This document shows positions 1-8,295 of a stretch of DNA of 33,840 nucleotides, in pieces. Positions within the stretch are counted from its first letter, which is position 1. Each line of letters begins with the position of its first letter. This stretch comes from an uncultured Lachnospiraceae bacterium (lineage in GTDB: Bacteria; Bacillota; Clostridia; Lachnospirales; Lachnospiraceae), in NCBI GenBank assembly GCA_910579275.1, contig CAJTTO010000047.1, forward strand, positions 1 to 33,840, given 5' to 3'. The notes beneath the pieces were generated by a model. It made no database searches. It was not told where the DNA came from and was given only the letters and a program-made list of their open reading frames with translations. The position numbers were made by a program, and so were the translations under genes.

Positions 1-1
1 T

Positions 2-739
2 AAACTATCATCAGTAGCTGATGAACTTTTCCTAAAAACAGAGCTGGAAGCACAAGCAGGTGCAAAGATTGTTTTTTGGTCTGAACTGAATGGAGCGGTT
101 TTAAAACAAGATGAAGATATGCTTTTGCAACGAGCGTCGGATATGGCAAAACAGGAAGAAATCTATTTGATTGTTTCATTACTGGTGAAAACCCCTTACG
201 TGGACTTAAAGGAAAATAAAACGGTAGCATTTAATCCACAAGGAGAACTAATATCAGAATATTTTAAGCATGGACGTTCAATCGGAGAACTGTGCCAAAA
301 AGGAGATGGAATGCTAAAAAGTTTTGATACGGAATATGGTACAATTGCGCCGTTTATATGTTCTGATATGGCATTTTTGTCGAAAATACAGCAGGCAGGT
401 AAAGATAGTGTAGATATACTAATTGTTCCGGCTTCGGATTGGAAAGAAATGACATTATTAGCCACAAAGACAGCGATTGTACGTGGAGTTGAAAATGGAA
501 GTAATATAATCAGACATACAAATAAGGGAATGTCGATTGTTTCAGATTTTAAAGGCAGTGTGCTGGCACAGACCGATTATTTTCAGTCTGATACAAAGGC
601 ATTATCCGCACAGGTTATCACAAAAGGGCGATTTACTCTTTATTCGTATATTGGAAATCTATTTGTATATCTGTGTAATTTCTATTTGATAGGAAGTTTC
701 ATGCTTCCTAAAATTAAACGATTAATTAGGGGGAGTTAA
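2..739 (+). CDS. Lnt-like carbon-nitrogen hydrolase (apolipoprotein N-acyltransferase family), 5' end missing
   Basis: The frame is open from the first bases of the window, so the gene starts outside it; the ATG at 119 is internal. The upstream codons read GAKIVFWSELNGA, which carries the first Glu of the nitrilase Glu-Lys-Cys triad. Next come YFKHGRSIGE (probable catalytic Lys, matching the Y-x-K region of Lnt) and PFICSDM (catalytic Cys). After a variable stretch the protein ends with LYSYIGNLFVYLCNFYL, a hydrophobic segment placed like the last membrane helix of Lnt. Family knowledge: such proteins transfer or hydrolyse acyl or amide groups at the membrane, and Lnt acylates lipoprotein N-termini. 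The true substrate here is unknown. The gene is more AT-rich than everything downstream, which hints at a different origin. The family is fairly sure; the exact function is not. Confidence 0.75.
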   Translation, partial: KLSSVADELFLKTELEAQAGAKIVFWSELNGAVLKQDEDMLLQRASDMAKQEEIYLIVSLLVKTPYVDLKENKTVAFNPQGELISEYFKHGRSIGELCQKGDGMLKSFDTEYGTIAPFICSDMAFLSKIQQAGKDSVDILIVPASDWKEMTLLATKTAIVRGVENGSNIIRHTNKGMSIVSDFKGSVLAQTDYFQSDTKALSAQVITKGRFTLYSYIGNLFVYLCNFYLIGSFMLPKIKRLIRGS

Positions 740-867
740 ATGATTTTCTGTTAGAAAAGATAAAAGAAAATTGAAATGCACAAACGTTAGGAGCCGAGCG
801 TAACAATTTCTTCATCAAATGGTTTGGCAACCAACACGGAGAAATGAATGATGAAAAAGATAGATGT

Positions 868-900
868 TTTTAAGTACATTTGAACAAGGGGGCATATTCT
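868..900 (+). promoter_or_regulatory. Candidate response-regulator box and promoter of the two-component operon
   Basis: TTTTAAG at 868-874 is followed 11 bases later by TTTGAAC at 879-885, the spacing of direct repeats bound by OmpR/PhoB-type regulators. A -10-like TATTCT lies at 895-900, and there is no good -35, as expected for an activated promoter. The 14 bases TTTTAAGTACATTT recur at 2940-2953 with the same 27-base distance to a -10. Binding by the regulator encoded at 925 is inferred. Confidence 0.5.
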
Positions 901-924
901 GAATAAAAACAGGAGGTTACGATC

Positions 925-1593
925 ATGCGTATTTTGATTGCCGAAGATGAAGTTGAGCTTGCAAGAGGATTAAAATATTTGCTGGAAAAGAATAAATTCA
1001 CAGTGGATATCGTCCACGACGGAGCAGATGCAATGGACTGTTTTGAATATGCAGAATATGATGTTATCGTACTGGACATCATGATGCCCAAGGTTAATGG
1101 TCTGGAGGTGCTGCGCCATATCAGGAAATGCAGATCGAGTGTTCCTGTCCTGATGCTGACAGCCAAGGCGGAGGTGGAGGATCGCGTAGCCGGTCTGGAG
1201 GCAGGGGCGGATGACTATCTTCCGAAACCGTTTGCGACAAAGGAGTTTATCGCGCGTGTGAAAGCACTCTCGCGCAGGAACGCGGGGTACACGGATCTTA
1301 TGTTATCCTTTGGGGATGTGCAGCTGGACTGCAACCGGTATGAACTTTCCTGCGGGCAGGAGACCGTGCGCCTGAATAATAAGGAGTTTCAGCTGGCGGA
1401 GTTGTTTTTGCAGCACCCGCATTTTGTGTTTTCCGCCAATCACCTGATGGATAGAATCTGGGGACAGGACTCGGAGGCAGACATGAATGTCGTGTGGACG
1501 TATATCAGCTTTGTGCGCAAGAAACTCCGGCAGATTGGAAGCAGCGTCGAGATACGGACGGTGCGTGGAGCCGGGTATTCTTTGGAAGAATAG
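925..1593 (+). CDS. OmpR/PhoB-family DNA-binding response regulator
   Basis: A 222-residue protein with a receiver domain at about 1-115 and a winged-helix DNA-binding domain at about 125-220. The receiver is intact: acidic pocket E7-D8, phospho-acceptor D51 (VIVLDIMMP), T79 and K101 (LPKPF). The C-terminal domain carries the typical ending VRTVRGAGYSLEE. The start is set by a strong AGGAGG at 911-916. The histidine kinase gene begins 10 bases after the stop, so the two form an operon and are cognate partners. The downstream exporter is the likely target because both promoters share a matching upstream box. The signal is unknown; in related Firmicute systems such pairs respond to antimicrobial peptides or envelope stress, but nothing in the sequence proves this here. 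Confidence 0.93.
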   Translation: MRILIAEDEVELARGLKYLLEKNKFTVDIVHDGADAMDCFEYAEYDVIVLDIMMPKVNGLEVLRHIRKCRSSVPVLMLTAKAEVEDRVAGLEAGADDYLPKPFATKEFIARVKALSRRNAGYTDLMLSFGDVQLDCNRYELSCGQETVRLNNKEFQLAELFLQHPHFVFSANHLMDRIWGQDSEADMNVVWTYISFVRKKLRQIGSSVEIRTVRGAGYSLEE

Positions 1594-1603
1594 GGGGAGT
1601 TAT

Positions 1604-2893
1604 ATGCTGAAAAAAATGCAGCGGCGCTTTATCATGGCTGCGATGGCTGCTTTTGCCACTGTAATGCTTGTTCTGGTGGTGGGGATTAATATGGTGAATT
1701 ACTATAGAACGACGTCAATACAGGATGGAATGGCAGCAAGTCTTCTGGAATATGAGCAGCGTGCGTATGAGCATAGGGGACGCAGAAATTTCTCCGCAGA
1801 TAAGAAGTCCAAAGAAAATGAACGGCGTTCCTCGGCGCATCAGGAACCGGATTTTCCGCCAATTTCGGAAATGCCGGGAGGGGGGCCGGAAGCACGTTTT
1901 ACCACACGTTTTTTCGCTGTTTTTTGTGACGTGTCCGGAAATATTGAGGTTATCTCAAGAGATTACATCTATTCGATAGACGAGGAAACCGCCAAAGCAT
2001 ATACAAAGACAGTACTGCAAAAAGATAAAGAAAAAGGATATTATGGAGATTACCGTTATCATGTAAGGATAGATGAGGCGGGAACCATCGTTTTGTTCCT
2101 GAACGTGTCTTCTGCGCTGCAGTTTATGAAATCCCTGCTGTTTATCTCACTCGTGATAGGGTTTTTGAGTCTGCTGGTCGTTTTGCTCCTTGTAGTGTTT
2201 TTCTCGCGGTATGCGGTCAGGCCATATGTGAAAAATATGGAGCGGCAGAAACGTTTTATTACGGATGCCGGGCATGAGCTGAAAACGCCGATTACTTCCA
2301 TAGCCACCAGTGCCGATATTGCAGCGATGGAATACGAAGGGGATGAATGGATTGCCAATATTCAGAAACAGACGATGCGCCTTACCCGTCTGGTGGGTGA
2401 GCTTGTGGCATTGTCGAGGATGGACGAGGAAGTGCCGTTTCCCGAAAAGAACACTTTTTCCCTAAGTGACGCTGCCTGGGAGACAGCAGAGCCTTTTGCT
2501 GTCCGCGCAAAGGCAGAAGGGAAATCTTACTGCCAAAATATAGGAGAAAATCTGACATTCTATGGAGACCGCAATTCCATACAGCAGCTGATTTCCATTC
2601 TGCTTGACAACGCAGTGAAATACGCGGATGCGGCAGGAGAAATCCGTCTGGATATTTACCGCAGGCGGCGCAAAATCTGCATCGAAGTGTCAAATACCTG
2701 TGATCTGCCTGACACGGCTGAACTGGACAGGCTGTTTGACCGTTTTTATCGTGTGGATGAATCGCGTGCTGCCGGCACCGGGGGAACAGGGATTGGTCTG
2801 GCAATGGCACAGGCGATTGCCGAGACACACGGTGGAAAAATCAAGGCGGAGCGCACAGGGGGGAAAGCGATTTGCTTCAGGGTTCTCTTGTGA
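1604..2893 (+). CDS. Membrane sensor histidine kinase
   Basis: The start is the ATG at 1604, preceded by GGGGGAG; the frame is open further upstream but that part overlaps the regulator gene. The 429-residue protein has a membrane helix at about 9-31, an extracytoplasmic domain of about 145 residues with a charged, Pro/Gly-rich first half, and a second helix at about 178-200. The dimerisation box DAGHELKTP follows with phospho-accepting H224. The ATPase domain has an N box (SILLDNAVKYA) and a G2 box (GGTGIGLAMA), so the catalytic machinery looks complete. There is no PAS domain and no clear HAMP domain between helix 2 and the His box. It should phosphorylate the regulator encoded just upstream. 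No terminator is evident after it, so some read-through into the exporter operon is possible. Confidence 0.93.
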   Translation: MLKKMQRRFIMAAMAAFATVMLVLVVGINMVNYYRTTSIQDGMAASLLEYEQRAYEHRGRRNFSADKKSKENERRSSAHQEPDFPPISEMPGGGPEARFTTRFFAVFCDVSGNIEVISRDYIYSIDEETAKAYTKTVLQKDKEKGYYGDYRYHVRIDEAGTIVLFLNVSSALQFMKSLLFISLVIGFLSLLVVLLLVVFFSRYAVRPYVKNMERQKRFITDAGHELKTPITSIATSADIAAMEYEGDEWIANIQKQTMRLTRLVGELVALSRMDEEVPFPEKNTFSLSDAAWETAEPFAVRAKAEGKSYCQNIGENLTFYGDRNSIQQLISILLDNAVKYADAAGEIRLDIYRRRRKICIEVSNTCDLPDTAELDRLFDRFYRVDESRAAGTGGTGIGLAMAQAIAETHGGKIKAERTGGKAICFRVLL

Positions 2894-2939
2894 ATCTTAC
2901 TTTTTTCTTTCTGTTTGTTCAAACAAAAATCACAATTAA

Positions 2940-2972
2940 TTTTAAGTACATTTTAGGAAGTCACAGTATAGT
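2940..2972 (+). promoter_or_regulatory. Candidate response-regulator box and promoter of the exporter operon
   Basis: TTTTAAG at 2940-2946 and TTTTAGG at 2951-2957 form a direct repeat with an 11-base period. TATAGT at 2967-2972 is a plausible -10. The arrangement matches the element at 868-900 base for base in spacing, and 14 contiguous bases are identical. No convincing -35 is present. This predicts activation by the OmpR-type regulator and a transcript start near 2979. Confidence 0.5.
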
Positions 2973-3226
2973 TGTTCGTGGGCGTGCGAGAAATACATCT
3001 GGCCAAAATAAGCAGTTCACAGTCCGGAATGATGTGACGGAGCATGCAGATTCAGTCATACAAAATCGTGTGTATCCCGGCGGGCACAATACGCTGCGCT
3101 GATTTATTTTGTACTGTGCCAGTAGGTTTAAAAAAAGAGAATGTGAAATGGGGCTGTGGCTGCAAGGATGGCAGGCGTATTTTATCCGCGTCCTTTCAAA
3201 AGAATTTGCGGTAGGAGAGGAGTTCC
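2973..3226 (+). other. Long untranslated leader of the exporter operon
   Basis: About 250 bases separate the predicted transcript start from the first adaptor gene. I see no convincing gene: the short open frame beginning near 3109 runs into the adaptor gene in another frame. GGCACA at 3083-3088 and TGTGCC at 3115-3120 can pair. No known riboswitch class is recognised. The segment ends in the strong ribosome site AGGAGAGGAG before 3227. Confidence 0.35.
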
Positions 3227-5068
3227 ATGGAGATCAAGGAGAAAACAGTACAGGAAATGGACGCTATGGTAAAAAAGCGGAAATGGAAAAACAGGCTTGG
3301 CATCGCGGCGATGGCGGGCTTGGTCTTTGCGATATCCGCAGGAAGTATTGTCAGTTATAGGAAAACAAGGCAGGATGCTTCCGCAAATCGTATGGACGAA
3401 TTGGATTTTGCCCAGAATAAAGATGGAAATTTTCATGACAATGCGGGTATGGTTACGGCAGCCGGAACAACTTCCGTGGGTGTGAAAGCAGTTACGTTTG
3501 AGATTGACTTTCTGGAAGACACAGACCTGTATGTGGAGGAAGTCTATCTGTCAGACGGCGATAGCGTCGAAGCGGGTGATAAATACATAAAATTTACCGA
3601 AGAGAGCATCGCGGATGCGAGGGAAGAACTGGAATCGGCAGCGCTGCATGCACAGCTGGCTTACAGGAGCGGGCAGATATCAGACGGGGAGAGCAGGCTG
3701 CAGGCGAAATATACGTATGACATGACCATGCTGGATGCCCAGTATGCGCAGCAGATATATGATGATACCATCGCACAGCTGGATGCCGATTATGCCCAGT
3801 CTGCAAAAACTTACGAGGAAGCACAGCAGGAGTATCAGGAATATCTTGAGCGTGTGCAAAACAATTCCTTTTACGACGACTATGACATTGCCAATCTGAA
3901 AAAGGCGTGCGAGGAGGCAAAAGAGTTGTATTTGGAAAGAAAGGAATACTGGGAAGTGACGGAGGAGGAACTCAAAAGCGGTTCGTCGGAAAATATGGGG
4001 ACAGCAGGAATGATGACACTGAGCGGTGCTGCCGGAGACTCCGCTGTGCCTGACGTGGAACAGGACACATTAGAGGCTGTACCGGAGGAGAATGCAGGTA
4101 CGGAACCGCCTCCCCAGACAGATGCAGGAGAAAATGCGGGGGAGGGTACGCCGGATTTCAAGGATAGTATGGCGTCCGCAGGTTTTGGCGGCATGGAGCG
4201 GCAGGGGGCGCAGAGCGAAAGAAAATGGATTGTCAAGACGGTAAACCTTCTGGAACAGGAAGCAGAGGAAGCGGATGAAAAGTACACGACCGCACTTGAG
4301 GAATACGAGGAGGAAATTGCATCTGCGGAGTTAACGCTCCAAAAACTTCTAAGCAGGCTGGAGACAGCAAGGGAGGATTTTTCAGATGCAGAGGTGTCTT
4401 ATCAAAAACAGACTCTGAATGCAAAGACCGTTTATGAGACAGCTATGGCAAAAGGAAAAACGGCGCAGGCTGACTATGACACGCAGCTTACAAGCCTGAA
4501 AGACAGTCTGGACAGACTACAGGATGCCAAAAAGGAGGCGGACAGCAATCTTGCCCTGTTTGAGACGCTTGTGGGGGACGGCTATCTGTATACGGAAGAA
4601 AGCGGTACAGTCCTGATGCTGATGGCGGAAGAGGGACGGGCGCTTGCAGGCGGAAGCATGGTGTTTGCCTATAGCAATCCGGAGCAGATTTCCGTATCTG
4701 TGTCGGTGAACCAGAATGACATTGCCAAACTGTACGTTGGCGAGACCGCATCTGCTGTCATACCTGACCATGGAAGTTACAGTGGTGTAATCGAGACGAT
4801 TAATCCAATTTCCACGTCAAACAGTAGAACCGCGGTTCAATATACCGTGACAGTGAACTTACAGGGAGATGTAAGCGGACTGGACTCCAATCTGACGGCA
4901 ACCGTGATGTTCGGAGGAGACGTATCCGGAAATGTATCATCGGAAGGCGGAACACAAGGATATAAAGACCTGTCCAAAGAGCTTGCAGATACGACAATTG
5001 ACAGAGAGGAGAATGGCAATGGAAAGCCGGCAGGAGGAGACAAAAAGACGCATGGCACGCAGGACTAA
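3227..5068 (+). CDS. HlyD/MacA-type membrane fusion (adaptor) protein 1 of 3
   Basis: A 613-residue protein with an N-terminal membrane anchor at about 24-44 and the rest outside the cell. A short barrel/lipoyl-like segment (LYVEEVYLSDGDSVEAGDKYIKF is split here: LYVEEVYLSDGDSVEAGD then KYIKF) leads into a long Ala/Gln/Glu-rich helical hairpin with many YxxA-type repeats. A second lipoyl half (DGYLYTEESGTVLMLMAEEG) and a beta-barrel domain follow. The helical part is split by a low-complexity, Gly/Pro/acidic linker at about residues 250-325. Family knowledge: these adaptors connect an inner ABC exporter to outer layers or help load substrate, as YknX does with YknYZ. The next adaptor gene overlaps its 3' end, which indicates translational coupling. 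Clearly the adaptor family; the substrate is unknown. Confidence 0.88.
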   Translation: MEIKEKTVQEMDAMVKKRKWKNRLGIAAMAGLVFAISAGSIVSYRKTRQDASANRMDELDFAQNKDGNFHDNAGMVTAAGTTSVGVKAVTFEIDFLEDTDLYVEEVYLSDGDSVEAGDKYIKFTEESIADAREELESAALHAQLAYRSGQISDGESRLQAKYTYDMTMLDAQYAQQIYDDTIAQLDADYAQSAKTYEEAQQEYQEYLERVQNNSFYDDYDIANLKKACEEAKELYLERKEYWEVTEEELKSGSSENMGTAGMMTLSGAAGDSAVPDVEQDTLEAVPEENAGTEPPPQTDAGENAGEGTPDFKDSMASAGFGGMERQGAQSERKWIVKTVNLLEQEAEEADEKYTTALEEYEEEIASAELTLQKLLSRLETAREDFSDAEVSYQKQTLNAKTVYETAMAKGKTAQADYDTQLTSLKDSLDRLQDAKKEADSNLALFETLVGDGYLYTEESGTVLMLMAEEGRALAGGSMVFAYSNPEQISVSVSVNQNDIAKLYVGETASAVIPDHGSYSGVIETINPISTSNSRTAVQYTVTVNLQGDVSGLDSNLTATVMFGGDVSGNVSSEGGTQGYKDLSKELADTTIDREENGNGKPAGGDKKTHGTQD

Positions 5069-6641
5069 AAAGACGCTGACAGTCCTTTGCATCGCGGCTG
5101 CGGTCGTCATTGCAGCTGCGTGCGGTACAATTTATAGAAAGCTTGCACAGAACGTGCAGCAGTGGGAATACAGCGAACAGACGGTGCAGCAGGGAACTTT
5201 GACAAACGGCGTTACGGAGAGCGGTACAGTGGAATTTGGCATTACTTCTCAGATTTATGACCTTGATGTTTCCACGGACGATGACAGTGACGAGGAAGAT
5301 GATGAGGAGGATGAAAATTATCTGAGAGTGGAGAATGTCTATGTGTCTGTGGGGCAGCGTGTTCAGGAAGGGGATAAGGTATACCGGTTTACACAGGACA
5401 GCATTGATTCCGTGCGCAAGGCGCTCACCTATGAGAGGACTGAGGCGCAGATTGCGCTTGCGACGGCACAGACAGCATACGAAATCGGTGTACTGGAAGC
5501 AGAGCTTTCCCGCGATGAAACACTGCTCGACACGTCGCTGGCACAGACCTCCTATGATACGGTCATCGCACGGCTTTCGAATGATCTGGCGGCAAAAAAC
5601 CTCGAGATACAGCAGCTTTTAAAGGATATTTACAAACTGCAGTGCGATCTGACGCAGGAGGAGTATCTCGAGGAAAAAGCGGATGTTTCGGAGGCGTATG
5701 AGGATGCTCTGGAGGGTGTTGAAAATGCAGCTGACGATTATGTCACAAACAGGGTGGACGCAGCGCAGGCATTTCAGTCGGCCAGAGAATCCTATGAACA
5801 GTTTTTCAGCCAGTTTGATGAATCCAACCAGCAGATTCAGGATAAGATTGACGAAGTGTATGAAATCGAAGCAGAAATTGTGTATAAACAGCAGCTGCTG
5901 GAAAAGGAACTGCTGGCAGCACAGCAGGATCTGAAGACATCGACTGTCAGCGGTGAGATTGCGGATGTGAAATACCAGAGCAGCCTGACCGGTTATGAGA
6001 ATGCGCTCTCCAAGGCACAGCGGGAACTTGAGGAAGCGGCGCAAAAGTTGGATGCTTTTGATAAATTTGTGAGAGACGGAACTGTCTGTGCCGCCGGAAG
6101 CGGCATTGTCACGGAAATAGGATACGAGGAAGGAGACTACCTGATGAATACCGGCACGCTGATTGCCTTTGCAAAGGCGGATGAGATGACGGTTTCTGTA
6201 GATGTGTCTCAGGAAGACGTGGTGATGCTGAAAGTAGGTGACACGGTGGAACTAAGAATGTCCGCATATGAGGGAGAAACCTATCGTGGCATTATCAAGT
6301 CGATAACGACGACAGCCACAAGCAGGAATTCGGCTACCATCAGTTATCCGGTGGTGATTTCGATACAGGGAGATACTTCCGGACTTTACAGCGGTATGAC
6401 AGCAGATGTGACATTTGTCACGGAGGAGGCAGAGAACGTCAGCTACGTTTTGCGCAAGGCAGTTGTGGAGGAAAACGGTAAGAGCCAGCTGTACATAAAA
6501 TCCGGAGAATCGTATGTGCTTACACCTGTAACGACAGGATGGAACAACGGGAAGTACATAGAAGTCAAGGATGGAATCAATGCGGGCGATAGGTATTACA
6601 TTAGGACACAAATCCAAGAAGGAGACGCGGATGAAGAATAA
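5019..6641 (+). CDS. HlyD/MacA-type membrane fusion (adaptor) protein 2 of 3
   Basis: The ATG at 5019 is chosen because AGGAG at 5007-5011 lies 7 bases before it. The ATG at 5013 is too close to that site; the ATG at 5052 is the other option, with AGGAGG 14 bases upstream. From 5019 the protein has 540 residues and overlaps the previous gene by 50 bases. Its anchor is at about 19-38. At about 83-100 it has an extremely acidic run (TDDDSDEEDDEEDE) just before the first lipoyl half (VENVYVSVGQRVQEGDKVY). A long coiled-coil hairpin, a second lipoyl half (GSGIVTEIGYEEGDYL) and a barrel domain with TATSRNSATISYPVVI follow. It is paralogous to its neighbours but lacks the Gly/Met-rich insert. The acidic patch could bind cations or a basic substrate; this is speculative. 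Confidence 0.88.
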   Translation: MESRQEETKRRMARRTKKTLTVLCIAAAVVIAAACGTIYRKLAQNVQQWEYSEQTVQQGTLTNGVTESGTVEFGITSQIYDLDVSTDDDSDEEDDEEDENYLRVENVYVSVGQRVQEGDKVYRFTQDSIDSVRKALTYERTEAQIALATAQTAYEIGVLEAELSRDETLLDTSLAQTSYDTVIARLSNDLAAKNLEIQQLLKDIYKLQCDLTQEEYLEEKADVSEAYEDALEGVENAADDYVTNRVDAAQAFQSARESYEQFFSQFDESNQQIQDKIDEVYEIEAEIVYKQQLLEKELLAAQQDLKTSTVSGEIADVKYQSSLTGYENALSKAQRELEEAAQKLDAFDKFVRDGTVCAAGSGIVTEIGYEEGDYLMNTGTLIAFAKADEMTVSVDVSQEDVVMLKVGDTVELRMSAYEGETYRGIIKSITTTATSRNSATISYPVVISIQGDTSGLYSGMTADVTFVTEEAENVSYVLRKAVVEENGKSQLYIKSGESYVLTPVTTGWNNGKYIEVKDGINAGDRYYIRTQIQEGDADEE

Positions 6642-8295
6642 GACAAAACTGCTGGCAGGTGTCGGTGCGGCAGGGATGCTGGTTGTTTCCCTGCGTCTTG
6701 CGGGGCGCGGCGGCAGTGAGGAAAATATTGTGTACAGGGAAACCATGGCTGAGTACGGCAGCCTCACTGTCGGAATTACAGAGGAGGCGGCAGTGGAAAT
6801 CGGTACGCTGGAACAACAGTTTGATTTGGACATCAGTGCACTTGTGGACAACAGTGCCGCTTCGGACAGTCAGACCACATCTGTTGTCATGCCAGAAGCG
6901 TTCGGCGGCATGGGAAACGGCGCAACGGGAATGATGTCCTTTGGCGCTTTCAGTGTCGATGGCTCAGCATCACAGAGCCAGTCGCTCGAAGTGGCAGATG
7001 TAAAGATTGCAGTCGGGCAGGAGATAAAAGAAGGGGATTTGCTCTATGTCCTGACAACGGAAAGCGTCAATGAGATTCGCGAGACACTTTCCGAGGATAT
7101 CAATGATACGAAGGCGGACTATGAGGCGCTGCAAGTCGAACAGGAGGCGTCAAGGACACAGGCGCAGCAAGGATATGACACATATGTCACAAACGGAAAG
7201 TATGCGCAGCTGATTTACGACAATGAATTAAAAACATATCAGGATGCCGTGGAGGAGGCGGCGGAGGATGTGGACGAAAAACAGAATACATACAATGAAA
7301 AACTGTTGGAACTTGCAGAACTTCAGGAGGAATATGCCGAAGCGCTGGCATTTGTGCACGAGGCACAGGGAGCTGTCTCGGAAAATTACGCCGGACGTCA
7401 CGAGAACGCATACTATTATACCGTATATCTGAATACAAGGGACGCGGCGCAAAAACTTGCGGATCAGTTTGAAGAAGAAATAGACGGCATGAACGAGGAA
7501 ATAGAACAGCTTTCGCTTGAGATACAGGCGGCAGTCCGCACCATGAACCAGTGCCGGATCGACTATGAGAAAGCAAAGCTGGACTTGGGACAGACGCAGG
7601 ATATTGATTCCTATTATGCCGCAAAGGCATCGGAATGGTACGGCATACAGACGGCAAGTCTTGACAATGAACTGTCGTCCGTGAAGAAAAGTTACGACAC
7701 GGCAGTCGAAAAACTTGCAGCGTTTGACAGCGCTGTGCAGGAAAACGGTATCCTGTCCGAGTACAGCGGTGTTGTGACGGAGGTGCCGCTTTCCGAAGGT
7801 GGTACCCTGTCTGGGGGAAGCAGCCTTGTGGTGCTGAACGATCAGGAGACCGTGACAATGGCTGTGACACTCGGCGAGGACGATTACAGCGCGGTTGACA
7901 AGGAGGGCGCGGTCAATATCGTCTTTACGGCATATCCTGAAGAAACCTATTCCGGCAGGATAACGGATGTATCGGACGCCGAGTACGACAGCAGTTCTAA
8001 AACAGTCTCTTATACGGTCACTGTTACCGTACAGGGTGAAGTTTCAGGGCTGTATGCGGGAATGACCGGTGACGTGACCTTTGTAACAAAAGAGATGAAA
8101 CAGGTCTGCTATGTGTCGAACCGGGCAGTTTTCAGGGAGGGAACCAGGTCTTATGTCAAGGTGCGGGACGACAAGGGAAATGTTGTGAAACAGGAAGTTA
8201 CCACGGGATTTTCAGACGGTATCAATGTTGAGATTACGGCAGGTCTTTCCGAGGGAGATACTGTCCTGATAGAGAGCAAGGTAGGTGAAACATGA
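6631..8295 (+). CDS. HlyD/MacA-type membrane fusion (adaptor) protein 3 of 3
   Basis: The start is the ATG at 6631, with AAGGAG at 6619-6624; it overlaps the previous gene by 11 bases. The 554-residue protein has a short anchor at about 7-24. A low-complexity stretch at about 70-118 is rich in Gly, Met, Ser and Ala (PEAFGGMGNGATGMMSFG) and precedes the first lipoyl half (VADVKIAVGQEIKEGDLLY). A long coiled-coil hairpin and a second lipoyl half (YSGVVTEVPLSEGGTLSGG) come next, then barrel and membrane-proximal domains. The Gly/Met-rich stretch resembles the insert in the permease encoded next, so the two could touch or share a substrate-facing role. The stop codon overlaps the permease start (ATGA), indicating coupled translation. 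Confidence 0.88.
   Translation: MKNKTKLLAGVGAAGMLVVSLRLAGRGGSEENIVYRETMAEYGSLTVGITEEAAVEIGTLEQQFDLDISALVDNSAASDSQTTSVVMPEAFGGMGNGATGMMSFGAFSVDGSASQSQSLEVADVKIAVGQEIKEGDLLYVLTTESVNEIRETLSEDINDTKADYEALQVEQEASRTQAQQGYDTYVTNGKYAQLIYDNELKTYQDAVEEAAEDVDEKQNTYNEKLLELAELQEEYAEALAFVHEAQGAVSENYAGRHENAYYYTVYLNTRDAAQKLADQFEEEIDGMNEEIEQLSLEIQAAVRTMNQCRIDYEKAKLDLGQTQDIDSYYAAKASEWYGIQTASLDNELSSVKKSYDTAVEKLAAFDSAVQENGILSEYSGVVTEVPLSEGGTLSGGSSLVVLNDQETVTMAVTLGEDDYSAVDKEGAVNIVFTAYPEETYSGRITDVSDAEYDSSSKTVSYTVTVTVQGEVSGLYAGMTGDVTFVTKEMKQVCYVSNRAVFREGTRSYVKVRDDKGNVVKQEVTTGFSDGINVEITAGLSEGDTVLIESKVGET

Noticed and set aside
784..805. A third copy of the hairpin repeat near GTTAGGAGCCGAGCGTAAC
   Set aside because: It shares only AGCCGA and short flanks with the repeats at 20046 and 27381; too little to call.
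3109..3360. Short plus-strand frame before adaptor 1
   Set aside because: It overlaps the adaptor start in another frame, has no ribosome site and a Trp/Gly/Lys mix with no pattern. A leader peptide cannot be excluded but is not supported.
7187..7870. Minus-strand open frame of 227 codons over adaptor 3
   Set aside because: Antisense to the coiled-coil region; its Arg/Ser/Pro-rich sequence is typical of a shadow frame.
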